From Neoasaia chiangmaiensis (GTDB taxonomy: Bacteria > Pseudomonadota > Alphaproteobacteria > Acetobacterales > Acetobacteraceae), in assembly GCF_002005465.1 (NCBI RefSeq), contig NZ_CP014691.1, positions 2,178,501 to 2,242,500 of the forward strand: a DNA stretch of 64,000 nucleotides, written 5' to 3'. Positions 32,078 through 41,155 of this stretch are shown here, piece after piece. The number at the start of each line of letters is the position of its first letter. The first letter of the stretch is position 1. Under the pieces are notes generated by a model. The model was not told the DNA's origin, made no database searches, and worked only from the letters and a program-made list of their open reading frames with translations. The position numbers and the translations under genes were made by a program.

Positions 32078-34672
32078 TCATTCTTTGTCAATGTCGCGTT
32101 TCGGCAACAGGGCCGGAATGAAGATCAGCGTCGAGAGCAGGGTGCAGCCCAGCGACATCAGGAGCAGGCGTCCCATGCTGGCGGTGCCGGGATGTTGGGA
32201 TGCCGCGAGCGAACCGAACGCCGTGCCGGTCGTCAGCGCCGAGAATAGAACGGCGCGCGCGGTGGGCGATGTCAGCGGTCCGCGCACGCCGGCGCGCCAG
32301 TTCATGACGAAGTAGATGTTGAACGAGACGCCCACGCCCAGCAGCAGCGGCAGGGCGATGATGTTGGCAAAGTTGAGCGTCTCCGGCACGGTGACGATCA
32401 GGATGACCGTCAGCAGTGCCGAGAGCACGAGCGGCGCCATCACCAGCGCCATGTCCAGCAGGCGGCGCAGCGCGACGAGGAGGATGATCGCGATCATGAT
32501 CAACGCCGAAATGGCCGCGACCACGAAAGCATGCACCAGCGTGCGCGCGCTTTCATAGATTTCGAGCGCCGGGCCGCCGATGTTGGGGTCGACGCTGCGC
32601 GTCTCCATCAGGAAGCGACGCAGGACTTTGTTGTCCGACAGGCGCCCCTTTGGATGGATGCTCAGCTTCGCCCGCCCGTCCGGCAGGAGATATTCGTCGG
32701 CGATGTCGTGCGGGATGCTTTGATAGGTGACCGGCGTGGGTTGCAGAACGTCGCGCAGTTCCGCGAGCTGATCCGGCAGGAAGCGCGTGAGCGCCGTATT
32801 GGCGGCCAGCAATGTCGCGTCCGGGGCCTGGCTCAGGCGCTGGAGCGATTGCTGGATGTCGCGCAGCGGATCGTTCGGTCCAAGCCTGCCGTCGACGGCG
32901 CCAAGCTGGTCGGCGGCCTTTCTGGCGGCGTCGCGCAGGGCGTTCGCATCGGGCGCCGGGGCGACCTGTTCCGGCACGATGGTCGGCAGGAGGATCGAGG
33001 CCGTATCCTGGATCATCGCCAGCTTGGCCTGCTGATCCTGCGGAATATAATCGCCGAGCCACATCACCATGCTGACGCTCGGCAGCTTGTCGAACTGTTC
33101 CGCCTCGCGCGCGGCGACGTCGAGGTTGGGGACGAGCAGATCGGCCGTATAGGGCGACGATCGCGGGTCCTGCTCCAGGAAGTGCAGGGCGCGCATGCCC
33201 TCCGAATGCGGGTTCTTCGTATGCAGCGGGTCGGCGTCGAAATGCAGCGTCGGCACGAGCGCCGCGCCCGTGAGGCCCAGGATGGTGAAGACGGCGAGCA
33301 CCGGCTTGCGGTGTTCACGCAGGAAATGATCGACCGGGGCGGCCCGTGCGAATCCGGGCGCGCGCGCGCCGAGATCGGCACGGAAGACATGCAGCAGCGC
33401 GGGCAGGAAGGTCAGTGTGCCGATGAAGGCGATCAACATGCCGAAGCCCGCGATCAGCCCCAGCTGCGCCACGCCGACGAAGCTGGTCGGCACGAAGGCG
33501 AGGAAGCCGACCGCCGTGGCCAGCGCGGCCACGAGAATCTGGTGGCCCGTTTCGGCACCGGTAAGTGCGAGCGCGTCCGGTAGCGGCATCGGCCGGCCAC
33601 CGGGCAGTCGCTGGCCGCGCAGGCGCACGCAGAACTGGATGGCGAAATCCACGGCGATGCCGACGAACAGGATGGCGAATGCCACCGAGATCAGGTTCAG
33701 CGTACCCACGGCCAGCGCGGCGAAGCCCGTCGTCAGCAGCAGGCCGGTCACCAGCGTGATGAGGATCGGCACGATGACGCGTGGCGAATGCACGGCCAGG
33801 ATCAGCCAGAGCGCCACCAGCACGAGCGAGGTGATGAGGCCGAGGGTCATGCCCTGGGCGACGGTCGCGAACTCCTCGTCCGACAGCTGGACCTCGCCGG
33901 TGATCATCACATGGGCATTGCCGCTTTTGACGAACGGCAGCTGGGCGATGGCGCGGCGCATGGCATTCGTCGCCGCGCCGCCGGGCTGGAAGGACTTGAA
34001 ATCGAGGATCGGCTTGGCGATGACGAACTCATATCCCACGCTGAGCTTCGTCAGCGGGCCGGCCAGCAGGTTCTGCCATGAAAGGTCTTGCGGATGGCCG
34101 TTGGCCGCCGCCTTCAGCGACTCTGCGAAGCCGCGCAGTTCCGGCGCGAAACTGTCCGGCACGCCGTTGCCAGACTGGATGCCCTCGCCGATCAGGCCCA
34201 GCGCGCCGAACAGGCTGCGCGCGGAGGGATCGGCCGCCAGCGTGCCAAGGAACGGCTGCGCTGCCGTGATGCTGTCCAGCAGGTCGCCCAGCGCGGGCTT
34301 GTCCAGATACATCAGGCCGTGATTGTTGAGGAACGGCTTGTCGTCCGGAAGATTGACGATGGTGAAGTGGCGCCGATCGGCCGAGAGAGCCTGCGCGAGT
34401 TGCCGAGCGGTGGCGCGCCCCTGTTCCGGAATGTCGGAATGGATGACGGCGACCAGCGTGTCGTCGTTCTGCGGGAAAAGGCGCGACAACTCGGTGTTGC
34501 GTTTCTTCCATGGCAGGTCGGCCGAGAACATCTTGCCCGTGTCGGTCGTCACGCCGAGGCGCGCCATGCTGACGAGTACGCTGGCCACACCGAGCAAAGC
34601 GAAAATCGCGATAATGAGCCAGGCGCGCCGGGCGCAGAAAGTAACGATACGGCCGATCAGGGAGGAAAGCAT
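32078..34672 (-). CDS. hpnN: Hopanoid-associated RND transporter HpnN
   Basis: The 864-residue MMPL/RND-like membrane protein has an N-terminal span (AWLIIAIFALLGVASVLVSM). After it comes a periplasmic segment starting GVTTDTGKMFSADLPWKKRNTEL, five to six spans around residues 265-420, a second periplasmic domain and five spans at the C-terminus. This arrangement and the opening motif match HpnN, which moves hopanoids to the outer membrane. It is away from other hopanoid genes in this window; neighbours are OprB and the riboflavin operon. Minus-strand co-transcription with OprB is possible but there is a 124-bp gap. Confidence 0.85.
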   Translation of the reverse strand: MLSSLIGRIVTFCARRAWLIIAIFALLGVASVLVSMARLGVTTDTGKMFSADLPWKKRNTELSRLFPQNDDTLVAVIHSDIPEQGRATARQLAQALSADRRHFTIVNLPDDKPFLNNHGLMYLDKPALGDLLDSITAAQPFLGTLAADPSARSLFGALGLIGEGIQSGNGVPDSFAPELRGFAESLKAAANGHPQDLSWQNLLAGPLTKLSVGYEFVIAKPILDFKSFQPGGAATNAMRRAIAQLPFVKSGNAHVMITGEVQLSDEEFATVAQGMTLGLITSLVLVALWLILAVHSPRVIVPILITLVTGLLLTTGFAALAVGTLNLISVAFAILFVGIAVDFAIQFCVRLRGQRLPGGRPMPLPDALALTGAETGHQILVAALATAVGFLAFVPTSFVGVAQLGLIAGFGMLIAFIGTLTFLPALLHVFRADLGARAPGFARAAPVDHFLREHRKPVLAVFTILGLTGAALVPTLHFDADPLHTKNPHSEGMRALHFLEQDPRSSPYTADLLVPNLDVAAREAEQFDKLPSVSMVMWLGDYIPQDQQAKLAMIQDTASILLPTIVPEQVAPAPDANALRDAARKAADQLGAVDGRLGPNDPLRDIQQSLQRLSQAPDATLLAANTALTRFLPDQLAELRDVLQPTPVTYQSIPHDIADEYLLPDGRAKLSIHPKGRLSDNKVLRRFLMETRSVDPNIGGPALEIYESARTLVHAFVVAAISALIMIAIILLVALRRLLDMALVMAPLVLSALLTVILIVTVPETLNFANIIALPLLLGVGVSFNIYFVMNWRAGVRGPLTSPTARAVLFSALTTGTAFGSLAASQHPGTASMGRLLLMSLGCTLLSTLIFIPALLPKRDIDKE

Positions 34673-34797
34673 GATGGGGTACGCAAAACCTTGTCATGGA
34701 AACGGCGCGTACGGCCGCGATCTGCGCACGGTGTAGAACATCGGCCTGAAATAGGGAAACGCCGTCTTGGCCAGGGCCGCGCGGCGTCACCTGTTTG

Positions 34798-35277
34798 TTA
34801 CGATGCGATATCGACCTGGCGGATGAAAGCCAGGGCTTCCACGCAGGCGGCTGCCGCCTCGCGTCCCTTGTTTTCCGCGTCGTCGCGCGAGCGGGCTATG
34901 GCCTGCTGGTCGGTATAGGTCGTCAATATGCCAAAGGAGATCGGCACGCCCGTTTCGAGCTGCGCCTGCATGATGCCCACCGTGGCGCCCAGGCTGATGA
35001 ACTCGAAATGCGCCGTGTCGCCCTTGATGACGCAGCCGAGGCAGATCACGCCTTCGTAGCGCCGGGTGCGCGCCAGGGTCTTGGCCATCAGCGGCAGTTC
35101 GAATGCACCGGGCGCATCGAAGACGTCCGCGTCCTCGATGCCGCGCTCGGCGAGCCAGGCCAGCGCGCCATCGCGCAGGCCATGCGTGACGTTCGTGTTG
35201 AAGCGGCTGACGAGGATCGCCAGCTTCGGCGCGGGGTTGAGGCGCAGGTCCGGGGCCGTGGGAATGGTCTTGCTCAT
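34798..35277 (-). CDS. ribH: 6,7-dimethyl-8-ribityllumazine synthase
   Basis: The 159-residue protein has the family pattern: AILVSRFNTNVTHGLRDGA at the N-terminus, DAPGAFELPLMAKTL, CLGCVIKGDTAHFEFIS, and GVPISFGILTTYTDQQA. It makes lumazine from the ribityl-aminopyrimidine and dihydroxybutanone phosphate. Its ATG overlaps the ribBA stop by 4 bp. It is the last gene of the riboflavin operon under the FMN riboswitch. Confidence 0.95.
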   Translation of the reverse strand: MSKTIPTAPDLRLNPAPKLAILVSRFNTNVTHGLRDGALAWLAERGIEDADVFDAPGAFELPLMAKTLARTRRYEGVICLGCVIKGDTAHFEFISLGATVGIMQAQLETGVPISFGILTTYTDQQAIARSRDDAENKGREAAAACVEALAFIRQVDIAS

Positions 35278-36578
35278 GTGGTCTCTCTGTCTTTCATCGA
35301 TCCGGCGTTCATGAATCCGGTCAGGGCTTCGGGCCAGGCATCGCTCAGCTGATGCCCCATGCGCGTGCGCTTGGCATGCAGATAGTCGCGGTTGAAGGGG
35401 TTGGCGCCAGCCTCCAGACGTTCCTGCCGCGCGATGCGCAGCCCTGCCGCCGTCAGTCCTGTCGTCTTGTTCGGGTTGTTCGTCAGCAGCGTCAGCGTGG
35501 TGACGCCCAGATGCTGCAGGATCGCGGCGGCAGCCGACCAGTCCCGCGCGTCGCCGGGCAGGCCCAGCTCCAGATTGGCATCCAGCGTATCGTAGCCGCG
35601 ATCCTGAAGCGTGTAGGCGCGGATCTTGTTGCCAAGACCGATGCCTCGTCCTTCATGGCCGCGGAGATAGACCAGCACGCCGGATTCGGCCTCGGCAATG
35701 CGGCTCAACGCCTCACGCAATTGTGCACCGCAATCGCAACGCAACGAACCGAGCGCGTCGCCGGTCACGCATTCGGAATGCAGACGCACCAGAGGTTGTC
35801 CGCGCGCCGGATCGCCTTTCACAAGCGCCACGTGCTCGATGCCGTCCGGGGCGCGGAAGGCATGGATGCGCAGGTCGTCGCCGCCGTACAGGCTGGGCAG
35901 CGCGGCTTCGGCGATGAATTCGATGGCGGGGGCCGGTGCTTCGGTGGCGACGGGCTTCGCGACGGCTTCCCGCCCGTTCGCGCGGACCCATGCGGCGAGT
36001 TCGGCGATGGTGATGACCGGCATGTCGTGCCGTTCGGCGAATCGGCGCAGTTCCGGAAGACGGGCCATGGTGCCGTCCGGGCTCATCACCTCGCAGATCA
36101 CCGCCGCGGGCGTCAGCCCTGCCAGCCGCGCGAGATCGATCGCGCCTTCCGTGTGGCCGTCGCGCGCGACGATGCCGCCGGGATGGGCGCGCAGGGGGAA
36201 GATATGGCCCGGCGTGCTGATTGCCGCCGGATCGGCCTGCGGATCGGCGGCGACCTGAATGGTGCGTGCACGATCGGCGGCGGAAATGCCGGTGGTGATG
36301 CCTGTCGTGGCCTCGATCGACACGGTGAAGGCCGTGCCGCGCGGATCGTGCCCGCGTCGCGGTTGCATCGGCAGGTCGAGACGGTCGATCTGCCCGGCTT
36401 CCAGCGGCAGGCAGATCAGGCCGCGCGCATGGGTCGCCATGAAGTTGATGGCATCGGCCGTGGCGAATTGCGCGGCCATGACCAGATCGCCTTCGTTCTC
36501 GCGATCTTCATCGTCGACCATCATCACCATGCGGCCATCGCGCATGGCCGAGATGGCGGCGGCGAGTTGCGGCGTCAT
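35274..36578 (-). CDS. ribBA: Bifunctional DHBP synthase / GTP cyclohydrolase II
   Basis: The 434-residue fusion has an N-terminal DHBP synthase domain: MVDDEDRENEGDLVMA, HARGLICLPL, and GHTEGAIDLARLAGL. The C-terminal GTP cyclohydrolase II domain has SECVTGDALGSLRCDCGAQL (Zn Cys set) and YLRGHEGRGIGLGNKI. Both active sites look complete, so it supplies both precursors for riboflavin. It overlaps ribE (ATGA, 36575-36578) and ribH (35274-35277) by 4 bp at each end, implying coupled translation. Confidence 0.95.
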   Translation of the reverse strand: MTPQLAAAISAMRDGRMVMMVDDEDRENEGDLVMAAQFATADAINFMATHARGLICLPLEAGQIDRLDLPMQPRRGHDPRGTAFTVSIEATTGITTGISAADRARTIQVAADPQADPAAISTPGHIFPLRAHPGGIVARDGHTEGAIDLARLAGLTPAAVICEVMSPDGTMARLPELRRFAERHDMPVITIAELAAWVRANGREAVAKPVATEAPAPAIEFIAEAALPSLYGGDDLRIHAFRAPDGIEHVALVKGDPARGQPLVRLHSECVTGDALGSLRCDCGAQLREALSRIAEAESGVLVYLRGHEGRGIGLGNKIRAYTLQDRGYDTLDANLELGLPGDARDWSAAAAILQHLGVTTLTLLTNNPNKTTGLTAAGLRIARQERLEAGANPFNRDYLHAKRTRMGHQLSDAWPEALTGFMNAGSMKDRETT

Positions 36579-37186
36579 GATGTTCTCCCCGCGGCCAGAA
36601 GGCTTTCGACATATTTGGCCAGCACGTCCACCTCCACGTTGATCGGATCTCCGGCCCGCAGGCCGCTGAGGCTGGTATGTGTCCAGGTATGCGGAATGAT
36701 CATCAGCTCGATCGCGGCGTTCTCGCCGTCCACCGGCCCCAGCGCATTGACCGTCAGGCTGATGCCGTCCAGCGCGATCGAGCCTTTCTCCACGACGTAA
36801 CGCCGCAGTGCGTGGGGGATCGTGACCGTCAGATGATGGGATTCCCCCACGGGCGCCACCGAGGCCAGACGCCCGATGCCATCGACATGACCCTGAACGA
36901 TATGGCCGGAGAGCCGCGTGGCCGGCGTGCTGGCGCGTTCGAGGTTCACGCGCGCGCCTTCCGCCAGGCGATGCAGCGCCGTGCGGTCCAGCGTCTCGGC
37001 GCTGAGATGGAAGTCCGCATCGCCATCGGGCGTGAATTCGGCAACCGTCAGGCAGACGCCGTTGACGGCGATGCTTTCGCCGAGATCCAGATCGCGCAGG
37101 CCGGTCGCCACCGTGAGTCGCATGTCCTGCGCCGTGCGCATGGCGGTGCGGACGGTGCCGATCCGTTCGATAATGCCGGAGAACAT
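36575..37186 (-). CDS. ribE: Riboflavin synthase alpha subunit
   Basis: The 203-residue protein begins MFSGIIERIGTV and has two duplicated barrels. GESIAVNGVCLTV and GSIALDGISLTVNAL carry the paired motif, and HIVQGHVDGIG is in the middle. It dismutates lumazine to riboflavin. The symbol ribC is also used in some genomes. The ATG shares one base with the ribD stop. Confidence 0.95.
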   Translation of the reverse strand: MFSGIIERIGTVRTAMRTAQDMRLTVATGLRDLDLGESIAVNGVCLTVAEFTPDGDADFHLSAETLDRTALHRLAEGARVNLERASTPATRLSGHIVQGHVDGIGRLASVAPVGESHHLTVTIPHALRRYVVEKGSIALDGISLTVNALGPVDGENAAIELMIIPHTWTHTSLSGLRAGDPINVEVDVLAKYVESLLAAGRTS

Positions 37187-38274
37187 CAGGAAGCTCCTTC
37201 GAAATAACGCGGTGTCTCGTGTTCGAGACCGGTCAGGAAGCGGAGGGGGGATACGCCGCGAGCGCGGATATCGTGCGTGTCCGGCTGCGCGGCATGTTGC
37301 TGGATTGTCAGCCAGTCGTCCCAGAGACCAAGTCGATCGATTTCGCGCAGCAGCCCGGGTCCGGCCTCGACCATCGCCCAGTTGACGCCATGCGCGGCCA
37401 GCCGTGCCGGGACGCCGGCGATGTCATCCGTGACCTGCACGTTGAAACCGGCCTGTGTCATCGCTTTCCTGTAATCCGGCGGGGTGCGGCCATGGCGGTC
37501 GCAGATGACGAGCAGGCGCGGCGCGCGCGGTTCATGGTCGGCGACATGGCGGACATTGAAGCGCGGTCGGTCGGCCAGGACGGTGCCGATGCCGGTGACG
37601 ATGGCATCCGTCGCGCGGCGCAGACGATGCGCCAGAACCAGCGAATCATGGTCTGTGAACGTCGTGCGACCGGCGGGCGGAATCATGCCGCCGTTGACAT
37701 CCAGCGCCTGTTTGACGGTAAGCCAGCTTCGGCCGGTGACGACGCGCCTGGCGAAAGGGGCGATCAGCGCCTCGCAGTCGCGGCGATACGCACCAAGCGC
37801 CGGATAATCGGCAAGCCGGTAGACGTTCCTGCCACCCGGCTGCTGCCGGAGGCGGGCGATGCCGCCGGCGGCGATGGCATGTGGATCCTCCACCCCGAGC
37901 CAGATATCCTCGACGGGGCTCTCGCGGAGGGCTTCCGCGCAGGGCGGCGTGCGGCCTATATGATTGCAGGGTTCCAGCGTGACGAGGGCGGTGTGCGCCT
38001 GCGCCAGAAGGCCCTTCTCGCGCGCTTCCTGCAAGGCGCGTGCCTCCGCATGCGGGGTGCCGGCACGATGATGCGCGGCCACGACGAGAATCCGGCCTTC
38101 GCGGTCCAGCAGGGCGCATCCGACGGGTGGATTGGGGGCGGTCGCGCCGATATAGGCGCTGGCGGCATCGATGGCGGCGCGATAGCCGCGCCCCACGCGT
38201 GCCAAAGGCAGGCGCGGCGGCTGAACGTCAGGCGGTCCGATCGTGCTGGCTTGCTGCACGCGCTCTTGCTCCAT
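37186..38274 (-). CDS. ribD: Bifunctional deaminase/reductase RibD
   Basis: The 362-residue enzyme has an N-terminal CMP-deaminase-like domain: HAEARAL (Zn His with Glu) and EPCNHIGRTPPCAEAL (Cys-Cys). A reductase domain follows with TVKQALDVNGGMIPP and a DAIVTGIGTVLADRP nucleotide region. The Zn motif has PCNH instead of the common PCSH. It makes the ribityl intermediate in two steps. It is the first gene of the operon, directly after the FMN riboswitch leader; no strong ribosome binding site is seen outside a possible riboswitch-controlled one. Confidence 0.93.
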   Translation of the reverse strand: MEQERVQQASTIGPPDVQPPRLPLARVGRGYRAAIDAASAYIGATAPNPPVGCALLDREGRILVVAAHHRAGTPHAEARALQEAREKGLLAQAHTALVTLEPCNHIGRTPPCAEALRESPVEDIWLGVEDPHAIAAGGIARLRQQPGGRNVYRLADYPALGAYRRDCEALIAPFARRVVTGRSWLTVKQALDVNGGMIPPAGRTTFTDHDSLVLAHRLRRATDAIVTGIGTVLADRPRFNVRHVADHEPRAPRLLVICDRHGRTPPDYRKAMTQAGFNVQVTDDIAGVPARLAAHGVNWAMVEAGPGLLREIDRLGLWDDWLTIQQHAAQPDTHDIRARGVSPLRFLTGLEHETPRYFEGAS

Positions 38275-38345
38275 CCCTGTTGGACGGACTCAGGGCGTCA
38301 GGGCGCACTGCCGGCACGACGCAACGCGCCGTTTCGACGGGGCCG

Positions 38346-38488
38346 CGTTCTCTTTCATCCGGACTATGACCGTCGGCTCCGGAGTTCGACCGGATCTGCT
38401 GACCCTCCGGCATTGTGCCGAAGGCGCTCGCGGGCTCGCGCTTGTCGCGCCTACCGCCGGTGGGGAGTTCCACCCCGCCCTGAGAACG
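38346..38488 (-). promoter_or_regulatory. FMN riboswitch (RFN element)
   Basis: On the minus strand the element starts CGTTCTC (P1 5' arm, 38482-38488). It then reads AGGGCGGGGTGGAACTCCCC, ACCGGCGGTA and further stems, and ends GGATGAAAGAGAACG (P1 3' arm at 38346-38352). The arms pair over 7 bp and the conserved loop sequences are as in known FMN aptamers. It lies 71 bp before ribD. No T-run terminator is seen between aptamer and ATG, so control is probably at translation start. FMN binding should shut off riboflavin synthesis. Confidence 0.95.
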
Positions 38489-38554
38489 TCTCAAAATTAA
38501 CTAAAAATCATATGGGCGCGGCGGATCGCTTTGGCAAGAGTGTTCATGGAATGC

Positions 38555-38590
38555 AAAAAGCCGGGCCTCGCTCCCGCGAAGTCCGGCTTC
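38555..38590 (-). terminator. Rho-independent terminator after the entericidin gene
   Basis: On the minus strand GAAGCCGGACTT pairs with the complementary arm ending CCCGGCTTTTT around a GC-rich loop; five T follow the stem. It lies 43 bp after the entericidin stop. Confidence 0.75.
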
Positions 38591-38632
38591 CTGCGTCAGT
38601 CAGGCGCACCCGTTTTCGGATGCGCCGTGTTT

Positions 38633-38839
38633 TCAGTGTGTCGCAGCACTTGGCTGGGCGTTGTGCCAGGCCTGCTGCGTGCCGTTCGCGCCGTTGGAGA
38701 CGTCATGACCGATGGAACTGACATCCTGTCCTGCACCACGCATCGTGTTGCATGCCGAAAGACCGGCGGCACAACCCGTCATCAGCGCCAGCGTCAGAAA
38801 GAAACGAGCGAGCGGACGGGTCTTTGTGCGGGTAATCAT
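38633..38839 (-). CDS. Entericidin-like small lipoprotein
   Basis: The 68-residue product has a signal with lipobox LSAC (Cys about residue 30). The mature part, NTMRGAGQDVSSIGHDVSNG, matches the entericidin A/B family pattern. Entericidins are small membrane lipoproteins linked to stress and a toxin/antidote pair in E. coli; only one copy is seen here. AGGAG 7 bp upstream supports the ATG at 38839, and a clear terminator follows. It is not part of the neighbouring operons. Confidence 0.75.
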   Translation of the reverse strand: MITRTKTRPLARFFLTLALMTGCAAGLSACNTMRGAGQDVSSIGHDVSNGANGTQQAWHNAQPSAATH

Positions 38840-39020
38840 TAAAATGCTCCTATGAACGATTGTTCATGTGCAGATACGCCAGAGCGGCCCGGAAGTTCTT
38901 CTTGCGCATCGAAAATCCGGCCTGTCGCATGACCGTCTCGCCGAATCGTGATGCATGAATGAACAGATGACAACGTGGCGCGTCCTAATGCCTGTCCACA
39001 ACAAAAGGATTCCATCGCCT

Positions 39021-40499
39021 GTGTCGCCACACGCTTCCACCGACCGGGAAAAGCCGGTCATCGTCTGGTTTCGCGATGATCTGCGGCTGGCCGATCATCC
39101 GGCACTCCACGATGCCATCGATTCCGGTCGTCCCGTTATCGCGGTTTATGTTCTCGATGAGGAAACGGGTGGCGTGCGCCCGTTGGGTGGCGCGGCCCGC
39201 TGGTGGCTGCATGGTGCGCTGGCCGCATTGCGCGCGCAGTTGAATGACATGGGCGGGACGCTCCTGACGTTTGCCGGCCCGGCGCCGGAGACCCTGGATC
39301 GGCTTGCGGACATCAGCGGCGCCGGCGCGCTGTATTGCCACTACCGCTACCAGAAGGAAGCGCGGGATCAGGATTCAGCGGTGTTCGACCGTCTCGCCGG
39401 GCGCAGGGTCGAGATCGTCCAGCGCCACGGGACATTGCTGCGCGCACCGGACGCTGTGAGGACGAAGACGGGCACGCCCTATCGCGTGTTCGGCGCCTAC
39501 TGGAAAGCGGCCGTCAAGCTGGGGCCGCCACCCAGGCCGCTGGCCGCGCCGGGCCGGATAAGGTTCTGGTCGTCACCGACGCACTGGCCGAAAACCATGC
39601 GGCCGCTGGACGAGGATGCCCTGTTGCCGCGCAAGCCGAACTGGGCGGGCGGTCTGGAAGCCGACTGGACACCGGGCGAGGCGGCGGGTCGGGAAATCCT
39701 TCGCGATTTCGTGACGCACGCTCTGGCACACTACGATACAGGGCGAAACGAGATGGCGGCGGAAGGCAGTTCGCGCCTGTCTCCCTATCTGCGCTTCGGC
39801 CATGTATCCCCACGGCAGGTCTGGGACGCGGTATCACACATCAAGGGCACGGATGCCGAGGTGTTTCGTGGTGAGATCGGCTGGCGGGAATTCGCCTGGA
39901 ACACGCTCTACCATGCGCCCGACCTGCCGCATCGTAACCTCAAGCCGCGTTTCGATATAATGCGGTGGCGTCGCGACGAGGGGGACGTGCGGGCCTGGCA
40001 ACAGGGCCGGACCGGCATACCGATCGTGGATGCGGGCATGCGGCAACTCTGGGAGACCGGATGGATGCATAACCGTGCGCGGATGATTACGGCCTCCCTG
40101 CTGGTCAAGCATCTGCTGATCGACTGGCGTGTGGGGGAAGCGTGGTTCTGGGATACGCTGGTGGATGCCGATCCGGCGAACAATGCCGTCAACTGGCAAT
40201 GGGTTGCCGGCACCGGCATCGAGGCGACCCCGTTCTTTCGCGTCTTCAGTCCCTTGCGGCAGTGCGAACGGTTCGATCCGGATGGCGACTATATGCGCCG
40301 CTGGGTGCCGGAACTGGCAAAGCTGACGGGCAAGGAAATTCCCGCGCCATGGACGCTGTCGCAGCAGTCCCTGCGGCAGGCTGGCGTCACGCTCGGCAAG
40401 ACATATCCGGAACCGATCGTCGATCTCGATGGCGGTCGGCAACGGGCGCTGGACGCGTTGAAGGCGACCGCGCGAACACGAGAAGACGAGGCCGCGTAG
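39021..40499 (+). CDS. phr: Deoxyribodipyrimidine photolyase
   Basis: The roughly 492-residue flavoprotein starts near VIVWFRDDLRLADHPAL (antenna domain). Its C-terminal FAD domain has LSPYLRFGHVSPRQVW, GWREFAWNTLY and RMITASLLVKHLLIDWRVGEAWFW. NNAVNWQWVAGTG and PFFRVFSP follow. These match class I CPD photolyases. GTG at 39021 has AAAAGGA 11 bp upstream; ATGs at 38955 and 38988 are also in frame but lack a ribosome binding site, so the start is not certain. A MutY-linked gene follows on the other strand. Confidence 0.9.
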   Translation: MSPHASTDREKPVIVWFRDDLRLADHPALHDAIDSGRPVIAVYVLDEETGGVRPLGGAARWWLHGALAALRAQLNDMGGTLLTFAGPAPETLDRLADISGAGALYCHYRYQKEARDQDSAVFDRLAGRRVEIVQRHGTLLRAPDAVRTKTGTPYRVFGAYWKAAVKLGPPPRPLAAPGRIRFWSSPTHWPKTMRPLDEDALLPRKPNWAGGLEADWTPGEAAGREILRDFVTHALAHYDTGRNEMAAEGSSRLSPYLRFGHVSPRQVWDAVSHIKGTDAEVFRGEIGWREFAWNTLYHAPDLPHRNLKPRFDIMRWRRDEGDVRAWQQGRTGIPIVDAGMRQLWETGWMHNRARMITASLLVKHLLIDWRVGEAWFWDTLVDADPANNAVNWQWVAGTGIEATPFFRVFSPLRQCERFDPDGDYMRRWVPELAKLTGKEIPAPWTLSQQSLRQAGVTLGKTYPEPIVDLDGGRQRALDALKATARTREDEAA

Positions 40500-40543
40500 G
40501 ATCGTTCCGTGCCACATCGGCCGCGTGGGTGACGTCCGGTTGC

Positions 40544-41155
40544 CTACCGCCGCGTGAAGGTCAGGGTGTGCGTCTGGTCGCCGCTGCGGATATCGATGGT
40601 CGTCGATGCGCCTGGCGGCAGGCTGGCGATATCTTCGAGCGCTTCCGTATGGTCGCGGAGCGAGAAGACGAGGCCACCGATCGAGGCGCAGTAATTCCAC
40701 TCGACCTGCAAGGGCGGCTGAGCCTCACCCATCGCATTGGTAATCGAGAGAAGCTGGGGCTGCGCAAGAATCAGCAACGCATGCAGCATGCGCTCGGACA
40801 GGACATAGAACCGTTCCCACGCGTTGATGGCGTTCGCCTGGAAATCCGCGCCGCCATTCTGAATGCTGCGCAGGTAGCGGGGCGACTCCTCGTCGCGGAT
40901 TTCCAGGGAGATCAGCCCCGCTTCGTCGGACACGGCGCGCAGTGGCGGGAATGGGGCGGGGAGTGAGATGGCCTTGCGCAGATCGACGTCATACGGCACG
41001 GCCCGGCTGTCTTCCGTGAAGAAGAAAATGCCCGGATAATGGGCCGCGGCACTGAGCTTGCGGCAGTAGATGTCGTCGCGGAACGGATCGAGATCCAGCA
41101 CCTCACCGAAAACATCCAGCAGCCAGTGGCGCGATCCGGTCATCGAATGGCTCAT
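40544..41155 (-). CDS. Conserved protein of unknown function coupled to mutY
   Basis: The 203-residue soluble protein (MSHSMTGSRHWLLDVFGEVLD...) has no recognised motif. It has a YPGIFFFTEDSRAVPYD segment and a beta-rich C-terminal half (GGLVFSLRDHTEAL, TIDIRSGDQTHTL). Its ATG overlaps the mutY stop by 4 bp (ATGA at 41152-41155), so it is translationally coupled. The longer frame to 41407 lies inside mutY and is rejected. A link to DNA repair is suggested only by the genetic context (photolyase and mutY). Confidence 0.65.
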   Translation of the reverse strand: MSHSMTGSRHWLLDVFGEVLDLDPFRDDIYCRKLSAAAHYPGIFFFTEDSRAVPYDVDLRKAISLPAPFPPLRAVSDEAGLISLEIRDEESPRYLRSIQNGGADFQANAINAWERFYVLSERMLHALLILAQPQLLSITNAMGEAQPPLQVEWNYCASIGGLVFSLRDHTEALEDIASLPPGASTTIDIRSGDQTHTLTFTRR

